Source: Microthrixaceae bacterium
GTDB lineage: Bacteria > Actinomycetota > Acidimicrobiia > Acidimicrobiales > Microtrichaceae
Assembly (NCBI GenBank): GCA_027493675.1
Contig: JAOSKI010000002.1
Span: 1 to 64,000 of the forward strand
DNA: 64,000 nt
Direction: 5' to 3'
Shown: positions 53,422-64,000 of the stretch, one piece after another
How positions within the stretch are numbered: position 1 is the stretch's first letter
How the letters are laid out: every line of letters begins with the position of its first letter
Notes under the pieces: model-generated
The model's input: the letters and a program-made list of their open reading frames with translations, nothing else
Database searches by the model: none
What the model was told of the DNA's origin: nothing
Translations under genes and position numbers: made by a program

Positions 53422-54854
53422 GCCCCGGTCCACACGAGGGCGGCGAGCACCGAGGCCAGCTCTGGCACGGGCGGTTCGCAACGGGCCCCGCCGAGGAGCT
53501 GGTTGCGTTCACCGAGAGCCTGTCCTACGACCAGCGCCTGATCCACAGCGACGTCGCGTGCTCCAAGGCGCACGTGCGGGGGCTGGCGGCGGCAGGTCTG
53601 CTCACCGATGTGGAGCTGGCCGCCATCCTGGAGGCACTGGATGCCGTGGATGCCGAGTACCGAGACGGGCAGCTCGTCTTCGAGGCCTCCGACGAGGACA
53701 TCCACACCGCCATCGAGCGCAGGGTCACGGAGTTGGTGGGTCCCGCAGGCGGCAAGTTGCACACCGGCCGGTCGCGCAACGACCAGGTGGCGACTGCGTT
53801 GCGTCATCACATCAAGACGGAGCTGGGCGTGATCGCCGGCCGTGTGATCGAACTCGTCGAAGTACTCGGAGCCCGAGCGGATGAGGCCGGTACTGACGAG
53901 GATGCCGTGTACCTACCCGGCTACACACACCTCCAGCAGGCGCAGCCGGTGCTGTTGGCACACCACCTGATGGCACATGGCTGGGCATTGCTGCGCGACG
54001 TGGACCGCCTGGCCGACTGCCATTCCAGAATGGACGTGTCTCCATTGGGAGCCGGGGCGCTTGCAGGGTCCTCGCTCCGGCTGGACCCCCAACTCACATC
54101 AGCTGAAGCCGGTTTCTCCGTTGCGTTCGAGAACTCCCTCGACGCCACCTCGGATCGTGATTTCGTTGCCGAGAGCCTGTTCGTGCTGAGCATGATCGGG
54201 CTTCACCTGTCGCGCATGGGTGAGGAGATCGTGCTGTGGACCTCGGCCGAGTTCGGCTTCGTCATCCTCGACGACGCCTACGCAACCGGCTCGTCGATGT
54301 TGCCCCAGAAGAAGAACCCCGACATCGCAGAGCTCAGCTTACGCGGGAAGGCAGGCCGTCTGATCGGCGACCTGACTGGGTTCCTCGCCACCATGAAGTC
54401 ACTTCCGCTCGCCTACAACCGCGACCTCCAGGAGGACAAGGAGCCGTTGTTCGACGCGCTCGACACTGTCCGACTTGCTCTCGGAGCAGTTGCGGGGATG
54501 TACCGGACACTCCGCTTCGACCGGTTGCGCATGGCTGCCGCGGCCGACAACCCGCTCGGCGCTGCGACCGATCTTGCCGAGTTGCTGGTGGGCGACGGCA
54601 TGCCGTTCCGCGAGGCACATGCGCTGGTCGGGGAGCTGGTGCGCAACAGCATCGCCGATGGGGTGCCCCTGGTGGACCTCGTGGCATCGGATCCCCGCCT
54701 GGGTGAGCGTGGCGTGACCTTGCTCGCCCCCGGCGCGTCGGTCCGCAACCGTCGCAGTCCGGGATCGGGTGGACCCGCTGCCGTGGGTGGGCAGCGTCTG
54801 CGCTTTGAGGATCGGCTGGAGTCCGAGCGCCGGCGCTGGAGCGAGCTGTCGTGA
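53418..54854 (+). CDS. argH: Argininosuccinate lyase
   Basis: Final step of arginine synthesis. Intact, 478 residues, from ATG 53418. LWHGRFATGPAEELVAFTES, KLHTGRSRNDQVAT, YTHLQQAQPVLLAHHLM and the fumarase-family signature GSSMLPQKKNPD (catalytic Ser). An apparent upstream extension is the tail of argG in another frame. Confidence 0.95.
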   Translation: MSPGPHEGGEHRGQLWHGRFATGPAEELVAFTESLSYDQRLIHSDVACSKAHVRGLAAAGLLTDVELAAILEALDAVDAEYRDGQLVFEASDEDIHTAIERRVTELVGPAGGKLHTGRSRNDQVATALRHHIKTELGVIAGRVIELVEVLGARADEAGTDEDAVYLPGYTHLQQAQPVLLAHHLMAHGWALLRDVDRLADCHSRMDVSPLGAGALAGSSLRLDPQLTSAEAGFSVAFENSLDATSDRDFVAESLFVLSMIGLHLSRMGEEIVLWTSAEFGFVILDDAYATGSSMLPQKKNPDIAELSLRGKAGRLIGDLTGFLATMKSLPLAYNRDLQEDKEPLFDALDTVRLALGAVAGMYRTLRFDRLRMAAAADNPLGAATDLAELLVGDGMPFREAHALVGELVRNSIADGVPLVDLVASDPRLGERGVTLLAPGASVRNRRSPGSGGPAAVGGQRLRFEDRLESERRRWSELS

Positions 54855-54885
54855 CGCGCCCCCACGGACAGGGTGTCGTGAGCCG

Positions 54886-55496
54886 GTGACCGGACGTGAT
54901 GCCTGGCGGAGCTTCCCCGCGGCACCCTCTCGGCGGAGTCGGTGAAGGTGGCCCCACGGTTGTTGAATGCGTTGCTGGTGGTGGGGGGATCGCGCAGGGC
55001 GGATCGTGGAGGTTGAGGCCTATGCCGGCCCGGAGGATCCTGCCAGCCACGCGTATGGCGGCATGACCCCCGGACCACCTCCATGTTCGGTCAGGCAGGC
55101 ACTCTCTACACCTACCTGTCCTACGGGGTTCACACGTGCGCCAACATCTCCACCGGAGAGGAACTCAGTGGTCAGGCGGTGCTCCTGCGGGCGATCCAGC
55201 CGCTTCGGGGAATCGATGCGATGAGATCGGCTCGCAAGGCGGCGCGGCGAGAGGTGGACCTCGGCAACGGCCCCGGGAAGCTGTGCGCTGCACTGGGCAT
55301 CACGCTCGACGACGACGGTGTGGATGTCTGTGATCCGGCCGGCCCGGTTCGGCTCATGTCAGACGGGACGCCACCGCCTGCGGAACCGGTGCGGACGCCG
55401 CGGGTGGGGATCAGCAAGGCGAAGGACCGGCCGTGGCGCTTCGTGGTACCCGGTTCGCCGTTCGCCTCGCGCGGCCCGCGTGGGCTTGGGAGCTGA
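54886..55496 (+). CDS. 3-methyladenine DNA glycosylase (AAG/MPG family)
   Basis: Base-excision repair enzyme. Likely GTG 54886, with the first frame change near 54915. ESVKVAPRLLNALLVV, then IVEVEAYAGPEDPASHAYGG (catalytic Glu region) and MFGQAGTLYTYLSYGVHTCANI, ending RTPRVGISKAKDRPWRF. Frame changes near 54985 and 55070. ~203 residues. The mpg-then-tyrS neighbourhood after argH also occurs in mycobacteria. Confidence 0.9.
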
Positions 55497-55498
55497 CC

Positions 55499-56109
55499 AT
55501 GGACGACCTGCATCTCGTTCCGTCGGGTGACGCGCGCCTCACTCCCACGCGGGATCCACAACGCTCGCGGCGTCGACTCATGGAGGCGGAGCTCGACGGC
55601 GGATCTCAACTTGCGATCCGTGACCGGGTGGTGGGACTGCTCGAGGAGCACGGCGAATCACTTGCTGATCGCACGACCGCAGCGGCACACCTGACCGGCT
55701 CCGCGCTGGTGCTGGACGCGGCAGGGCGGCGGTGCCTGGTGATGCTGCACACGAAGTTGAATCGTTGGTTGCAGCCTGGAGGCCACGCGGACGGTGACCA
55801 CGAGTTGGCAGGGGTGGCACTCAAGGAAGCAAGCGAGGAGACGGGGATCGGGGGCTGCGGGTTCGGGTGCCGGCGGTGGACATCGACATCCACGCAGTGG
55901 ATCACGGTGATCACCTCGGCGAGCACCTCCACCTCGACCTTCGGTTCGTGGTCGTGGCGCCACCCGGCGCGGTGGAGAGGCCCAATCACGAATCGCAGGA
56001 GCTCCGCTGGGTGACCCTCGGTGAGCTCGAGGACCTGGCCGACGAACCCAGCCTGGTCCGCCTCGCCCGGCGGGGCCTCTCCCTGGTGGGCGGGGCCTCC
56101 CTGAGCTGA
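55499..56109 (+). CDS. Nudix hydrolase
   Basis: ATG 55499 with GGGAG upstream. N-terminal helix RDRVVGLLEEHGESLADR, then GSALVLDAAGRRCLVMLHTK and the Nudix box GGHADGDHELAGVALKEASEETG, which fits GX5EX7REUXEEXGU except that Lys replaces the first Arg. One frame change near 55852, then VDIDIHAVDHGDHLGEHLHL. ~203 residues. Substrate unknown. Confidence 0.85.
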
Positions 56110-56156
56110 CAGCGCAGGTCGGGCGGTGCTCGGTGGAACGCCTGGGGCGGACGAGG

Positions 56157-56786
56157 CTAGACGTCTCCGGGGTGCCGCAGCTCGGCATCCGGTTCACCTC
56201 TGCGAAGCTGTCGATGGCGCGTGAGACCTGCTTGGAGCCCTTGGCGGTCTCTGTGAAGCGTGCCGTCGGGTCGCTTCGCAGGCTGTCCGCGTACCGTTGG
56301 CGATCCTCCAGATGCGTCGCCCAGTCGTCGAGCCACTCTTGGACCGCTTCGGCCGATTCGGGTGGCTCGGTCGGGGCCAGGGGGAGCGAGCCGGACCAAC
56401 ATCGTCGCCAGATCGATGTTCGCGGTGTCGATCACCCCGGCCCGCTCGATCGGGTCGTCCGTGGTCTCAGCGGGTGGTAGATCGGAGATGGCCTCGTTGG
56501 TGGCGGCGCAGATCTTCTCGGCCTCGGTCGGGAACGTGCGGTCGGGCAGCTCGTCGATCATCAGGCCGGGGTCGTACACGAACAGCATCCACATCCACAT
56601 GGCCATCGTCACCACTGCGAAGAGCGCGGCGGCGACGAAGGCCACCCGGCGTCGGGCGGGTCGGTCGTGGTTGATGCCGGGGGTCGGGCGGGACCGATGC
56701 TGAGCGGGTGTGTCTGTATCCGGTGATCCGCCGCAACGGCCGTCCACCGAGCTGGTATCCACCACTTCAGTCTCCCACGGAGGCAT
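56157..56786 (-). CDS. Uncharacterised single-pass membrane protein
   Basis: Minus strand, ATG 56786. A polar ~45-residue N-terminus is followed by one membrane helix VAFVAAALFAVVTMAMWMWM, then an acidic extracytoplasmic part FPTEAEKICAATNEAISDLP, DTANIDLATMLVRLAPP. One frame change near 56385 gives SAEAVQEWLDDWATHLEDRQ and ARFTETAKGSKQVSRAIDSF, ending at 56157 with SCGTPGDV after another change near 56170. It has two Cys (ICAA, SCGTP) that may pair. It lies between a Nudix gene and a PBP gene. Family not recognised. Confidence 0.6.
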   Translation of the reverse strand: MPPWETEVVDTSSVDGRCGGSPDTDTPAQHRSRPTPGINHDRPARRRVAFVAAALFAVVTMAMWMWMLFVYDPGLMIDELPDRTFPTEAEKICAATNEAISDLPPAETTDDPIERAGVIDTANIDLATMLVRLAPPGPDRATRIGRSGPRVARRLGDASGGSPTVRGQPAKRPDGTLHRDRQGLQAGLTRHRQLRRGEPDAELRHPGDV

Positions 56787-56833
56787 CGCCCGACCGGCAT
56801 CGGGTGACGTGCATCGGGCTTCTCGGCCCGTGG

Positions 56834-59310
56834 TCAGTCACCGCCCCGGCGTGAGGTGGTCGTGGTGGTCGTGGGAGCGGCTGTGGTGGAGGGAGCCTGT
56901 TCTGGTGCGTAGTCGACCACGATGGTGCCGTCGGGTGACAGCTCACCGGGTCCCGGGGTGGTCCGCCATACCAGCCCCCCCGAATAGGGCTCGCCCCCGG
57001 GCGTCAGTGAGCCCTCTGGCGGCTTGCTGACCCGGGTCGTGACATCGAAGTAGAGGCGCTGGAGCTCTTCGATGGCCTGGTTGCGCCCGTAGCCACGCAG
57101 ATCGGGAACGGGTGTCTTCGACGCCGGTGCTCCCCTCGGTGACCTCGATCCACACCGTCGATCCGGCCGGTGCCCGGGAGCCGCCGGCCGGTGACTGGGC
57201 GACGGCTCGCCCGGGGCCGTGTCGGAGGCTGCCTCGATGGTCGCGGTCTTCACCTTGAATCCCGCCCGTCGTAGTGCCGCCACCGCCTCGTCCCCGATGA
57301 GGTTCAACACGTCGGGCACTGTCGAGCGTTGCTCGGCGGCCGGGGCGTCGGGTGGGGGTGAGGATGTCGGGCGGGTCGGGTGAGGTCGTCGTGGTCGTCG
57401 GCGGTGGCACCGGCGGGTTGAGTGGCAGCGCGGGTTGCCCTTCGAGCGCCGAGCTCATGAAGTTCGCCCAGATCCGTGCCGGGTAGGTGCCGCCGAACAC
57501 GGTGATGGGTGTGTTGCCGGGGACCATCGGCACCAGACGCGGGACGCCGTCGCTGCCTGGTCGTGTCTCGCTGAAGCCCACCCAGACGGCGGTCGCGAGT
57601 TGCGGTGTGTAACCGCAGAACCATGCATCGGTGTTGTTCTGTGCCGATCCGGTCTTGCCGCCGGCGGGACGGTTGATGTTGGCGTCCCGACCCGTTCCGT
57701 CGGGCGAGTTGATCACACCCGGCAGGATGTCGTTCACCTGGCGTGCCACCCTCTGGCTCCAGGGCCTTGGTCTGGGTGTGCGGGTGCTCGTAGAGCACGG
57801 TTCCGTCGGAGCGTTCGACCTTGGTCACGTACACCGGCGGCACGTGGATCCCGCCGTTGGCGAACGTGGCGTACACCGATGCCATGTCGCGCACGGTCGC
57901 GTTGTTGGCTCCCAGCACCGCAGCGGGCACGGCGTCGAGCTCGGTCTGTGTGATGCCCAGCTTCCGCGCCATCTCGACGGTCGCTTCGGCCCCGACGTCG
58001 TCGTCGAGGATGATCGCGGCGTAACAGGTGTTCGAGGACACCACCGTGCATTGCGCCAGGGTTCCCGAACCGATCCCCCCACCCTTCACGTTCCAGGTCC
58101 CCCGGGGTGCGGAACGACGCGGCGGAGGGCGCGTTGAAGCGCTTCGTGGGCGAGACGCCGTTGGCGAGGGCCGTCGCCAACGCGATCGGCTTGAACGCCG
58201 ACCCCGTGGAGCGTCCGGCGCCTTCGGCCAGGTTCAGCTTCGCGTAGGGATGGCCGCCCCAGAAGTCCCTGCCGCCCACCATGGCCTTGACGAACCCGGT
58301 CCTGGGTTCGATGGAGGTCAGGGCGGCATCGGGCATCTTGGGGTTCTCGCCCTGCTTCGGAAGCACCTTGGCGATCGCCGCCTCGGCGTCGGTCTGGAGG
58401 TCCAGGTCGATGGTCGTGGTGATGGTCAGACCGCCGCGTAGGAGGTTGTCGTACCGCTCGGCCTGGTTGTCCCCCAGCGCATCTGACTCCGACAGGAGCC
58501 ATTGCTTCACCTCCTCCACGAAGTGCGCAGCCGGGTACCGCACAGGGACTGCCTCGGGGTTGGTATCGGGCAGGACCACGAGGGGTTCGGCCGCCGCCGC
58601 GAGACGCTGCTCGGCGGAGATGTACCCCTCCTCCTGCATGCGCTGCAACACCAGGTTCCGGCGGGTGACGGTGGCCTCGGGGTTGCGACGTGGGTCCCAC
58701 TTCGAGGGGGACTGCACAGCTCCGGCCAGCATGGCGGCCTGCGGGAGTGTCAGTTCGGTCGTGGGCACCCCGAAGTACTCGAGGGATGCCGCCTCGACGC
58801 CGTAGGCGCCAGAGCCGAAGTAGATGGTGTTGAGGTAGTTCTCGAGAATCACCTCCTTGGAGTAGGCGCGCTCGATGGCCATGGCCATCGTGGCCTCCTC
58901 CACCTTCCGGGCGATGGTGCGGTCGTCGTCCAGCAGCGCGTTCTTCACGTACTGCTGGGTGATTGTGGATCCACCCTGTGACACGCTGCCCGATTCGGCG
59001 TTGGCGTCCGCCGCCCGGGCGATCGCCTTGGGGTTCACCCCGTTGTGCTCCCAGAAGTCGGCGTCCTCGATGGCGACGATCGCCTGCTGCATGCTGACCG
59101 GGACGTCCTCGATCGACACGCTCAGGCGGTTCTCCTCGGCGATGGTGGTGATCAACCGGCCTTCGGCATCGAGGATCCGCGACGGTGCCGCGTTCGGGGG
59201 AACTTCAACGGCGGCCGCTCGTGGGTGTTGGCGCACGATGCGGCCAGCACGACGACCGCGACTCCGACCGCGAGCATGCTCGGGAATCCACGGTGGGGGT
59301 GCGCCGCCAT
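56834..59310 (-). CDS. Class A penicillin-binding protein with PASTA domains
   Basis: Minus strand, ATG 59310. N-terminal membrane/signal segment MLAVGVAVVVLAASCANT. GT51 glycosyltransferase: VAIEDADFWEHNGV, QGGSTITQQYVKNALL and YLNTIYFGSGAYGVEAAS. Transpeptidase: TGSAFKPIALA (SxxK), SSNTC (SxN), GGKTGSAQNNTDAWF (KTG). Two C-terminal PASTA-like repeats (VPDVLNLIGDEAVAALRRAG, PVPDLRGYGRNQAIEELQ) then a Thr-rich tail. Frame changes near 59205, 58105, 57755, 57320, 57190 and 57110. ~825 residues. It polymerises and cross-links peptidoglycan. Confidence 0.92.
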
Positions 59311-59317
59311 CTGAACC

Positions 59318-59323
59318 ATTGTG
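59318..59323 (-). promoter_or_regulatory. Putative leaderless -10 element for the PBP gene
   Basis: CACAAT on the minus strand, 7 bases before ATG 59310. Confidence 0.4.
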
Positions 59324-59370
59324 CCCGCGTTCGGTCGTGATCGGGTGTCAGACCCACCGTGGTGGACCGG

Positions 59371-59376
59371 TAGGGT
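59371..59376 (+). promoter_or_regulatory. Putative -10 element for tyrS
   Basis: TAGGGT, 8 bases before a GTG (59385) that opens a short ORF overlapping tyrS. Confidence 0.45.
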
Positions 59377-59384
59377 GCTGTGGC

Positions 59385-59408
59385 GTGGAACACCGAGGAG
59401 ACCGATGA
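59385..59408 (+). other. Short ORF whose stop overlaps the tyrS start
   Basis: GTG 59385 encodes VEHRGDR and stops at TGA 59406-59408, overlapping the tyrS ATG at 59405 and containing its GAGGAG ribosome site (59395-59400). No Tyr codons. Same architecture as before pheS. It could also be the true N-terminus of TyrS split by a missing base. Confidence 0.35.
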
Positions 59409-60701
59409 GCGGGCCAGGCCCCACGAGCGGATCGGAGCTGCTCGCTGACCTGGCGGCTCGGGGCCTGGTGGCGGACCACACCGATCGCGATGCCCTGAGC
59501 GGAAGGCTGGACACGCCGACACCGCTGTACTGCGGGTTCGATCCCACCGCCGAGTCGCTGCACATCGGGAATCTCCAGTCCATCATGTTGCTCAGGCGCT
59601 TCCAGTTGGCGGGCCATCCGCCGGTCGCTCTGGTCGGTGGCGCCACAGGGATGATCGGGGGACCCGTCCGGCCGATCGACCGAGCGCAACTTCCTTCCTT
59701 CGGACGTGCTGGATCGCAACCGCGCGGCGATCGGGTTGCAGTTGCAGGGATTCCCTCGACTTCACCGGCTCGCCGACGGCGGCCACCCTGGTCGACAACC
59801 GCGACTGGACACAGGATATGGGAGTGCTCGAGTTCCTCCGGGACGTCGGCAAGTTCGTGACCGTCAACACGATGCTGGCGAAGGACTCGGTTCGGAGCCG
59901 CATGGAGCGTGACTCGGGCATCTCCTTCACCGAGTTCGCCTACATGCTCTTGCAGGCCAACGACTACCGGGTGCTGCACGAGCGTCGCGGCGTGGATCTG
60001 CAGGTGGCGGGGTTCGGACCAGTGGGGAACATCACCGCCGGTGTCGACCTGATCCGCCGCCGGACCGGGGACCAGGTGCACGGCCTGACCGCGCCGCTGA
60101 TCGTCCGCGCCGATGGGACCAAGTTCGGCAAGTCCGAGGGGGACAACGTGTGGCTCTCCGCCGAGCTCACCAGCCCCTACCAGATGTACCAGTACCTGAT
60201 GAACGTGGGCGACGACGATGTGGAGCAACTGCTGGCGAGGCTCACGACGGTTCCCGTGCCCGAGTGCGCCGCGGTGGGGGTGGCCCACCGGGCTGCGCCC
60301 GAGCTGCGCGACGGTCAGCGCCGGCTGGGCCAGGAGTTGACCGCCATGGTGCACGGTCCGGAGGTGCTCGGGCCGATCGAGGCCGCGACAGCCGTGGCCT
60401 TCGGCGGACTCCCCACGGAGGCCGAAGAGGCCACCTTCGCACTGCTCGCCCGTGAGATCCCCTCCCAGGTGATCCTCCCATGGTGACTTCGAGGCGCTCG
60501 ACGTACTGGGGCTGTTCGTGGCGACACCCTCGCGGCTTCAAGGGGGAGGTGCGCAAGAACGCTGCGGGGCACTACCTGAACGGTGAGCCAGTCAGCGAGC
60601 GACCGACGGGGACACTCGACGCCGACGACCTGCTCCTGGGCAGGTACCTGATGCTGAGGAAGGGCTGGCGCAGGCACCATCTGGTGGTCGTCGCGGACTG
60701 A
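59405..60701 (+). CDS. tyrS: Tyrosine--tRNA ligase
   Basis: ATG 59405, GAGGAG upstream. Class I catalytic domain: [17 protein letters not shown] (HIGH-type motif), [40 protein letters not shown] and [12 protein letters not shown] (KMSKS-type motif). Frame changes near 59668, 59750, 60478 and 60510 add the C-terminal S4-like RNA-binding part ([32 protein letters not shown]), ending at 60701. ~432 residues. It is the last gene before the rrn operon. Confidence 0.94.
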
Positions 60702-61155
60702 GGGAGCAGGCCGACCCCATGGCCCCACTCCTCCTTCGTACATGTGACGGGCGTCGCAGGGTGCCGGGTTGACCAGCGGACCACTGGTGCGTAAAGTACT
60801 CCTTCGCCCCGTACGGACGGTACAGCCGCCGGAACGGGGCACGGAACCCCTGATCGGCTAGGTCCTGCGCACGCCGCGGACCATCCAGGATCACGTTTCC
60901 AGTTGGCGCCTCACGAAGGTTGCCGGCGCTTCTTGACAACGGAAGACAGAATGCCAAAAGGCGAGTGCGGGGATCGCGCCGGTTCACCGGTTCGATCACC
61001 TGTCAATTCAAAGTAAGCAATGCTTTTGCACATTCGGACAGATAATCGGGAGAGATCCCGGTCAGACGGACGTCTGTGCCAGTCAGCCGAGGGTGCCAAC
61101 CCGACGCTGGCTCTCCGATTCAACGGCGACCATCTCAGATGGGAGTCCAAGGATC
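60702..61155 (+). promoter_or_regulatory. rrn operon promoter and leader region
   Basis: 454 bases without a gene. The best promoter is TTGACC (60769-60774), a 17-base spacer and TAAAGT (60792-60797), close to consensus sigma-70. A second TTGACA at 60933-60938 has no good -10 at the right distance. The leader of over 300 bases has AT-richer stretches near 61005-61030, where antitermination signals would be expected, but I could not assign boxA securely. Confidence 0.55.

Positions 61156-64000
<2,845 letters not shown>

Noticed and set aside
60933-60961. Second rrn promoter at TTGACA
   Set aside because: A good -35 match, but no acceptable -10 hexamer lies 16-18 bases downstream.

Overview
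The window is a high-GC actinobacterial chromosome segment, most probably from class Acidimicrobiia. The 16S gene, the gene order and the protein families (mIHF, degenerate PriA, DUF6167, DUF2505, DUF1844, TIGR04338, 13E12-type HNH) all point that way. It is almost entirely core housekeeping DNA. I saw no CRISPR array, prophage, insertion sequence or recognisable defence island.

Layout. (1) 1-3.6 kb: the end of rarA, a DUF948 membrane protein, a minus-strand block (TIGR04338 metallohydrolase, DUF2786, MscS channel) and DUF6167. (2) 3.6-15.2 kb: alaS-ruvX-mltG-aroE, a DUF4388 protein and an uncharacterised partner, aroK-aroB-aroQ, an Xaa-Pro peptidase, efp and nusB, closed by a perfect 23-bp inverted repeat. 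(3) 15.3-26.0 kb: a pyrimidine operon with a PyrR RNA leader, pyrR-pyrB-pyrC-carA-[antisense DUF2505]-carB-pyrD-pyrF, then mihF and gmk. (4) 26.0-34.7 kb: rpoZ-coaBC-metK-priA, a divergent rRNA-type methyltransferase, def-fmt-rsmB and mog. (5) 34.8-38.2 kb: riboflavin genes ribD-ribE-ribBA-ribH. (6) 38.2-42.6 kb: a TrmH methyltransferase, a 13E12 HNH protein, hisG, a cold-shock-like protein and DUF1844. (7) 42.7-48.5 kb: infC-rpmI-rplT-rRNA methylase-pheS-pheT. (8) 48.5-54.9 kb: arginine genes argC-B-D-R-G-H, without argJ or argF. (9) 54.9-60.7 kb: mpg, a Nudix hydrolase, a small membrane protein, a PASTA-bearing class A PBP and tyrS. (10) 60.7-64.0 kb: the start of an rrn operon (promoter, complete 16S, spacer without tRNA, 5' part of 23S).

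Two properties run through the whole window. First, most long genes are broken by single-base frame changes although the protein reads through perfectly when frames are joined. There are about nine such breaks in alaS alone. This looks like uncorrected consensus indels, not gene decay, so I annotate each broken gene over its full span and note the breaks. Second, many transcription-unit heads carry a -10-like hexamer (TAGNNT, CACAAT or similar) only 6-9 bases before the start codon, which predicts widespread leaderless transcription. Operon-internal genes instead use ATGA, GTGA or TGATG overlaps and Shine-Dalgarno (SD) sequences.

The observations most worth a second look are: this leaderless promoter grammar, including a divergent pair that shares its -10 bases; short start-to-stop ORFs overlapping the starts of pheS, tyrS and infC; the PyrR leader that pairs with the pyrR ribosome-binding site; the perfect inverted repeat after nusB; the DUF4388 pair inside the shikimate genes; and the missing argJ, argF and pyrK.
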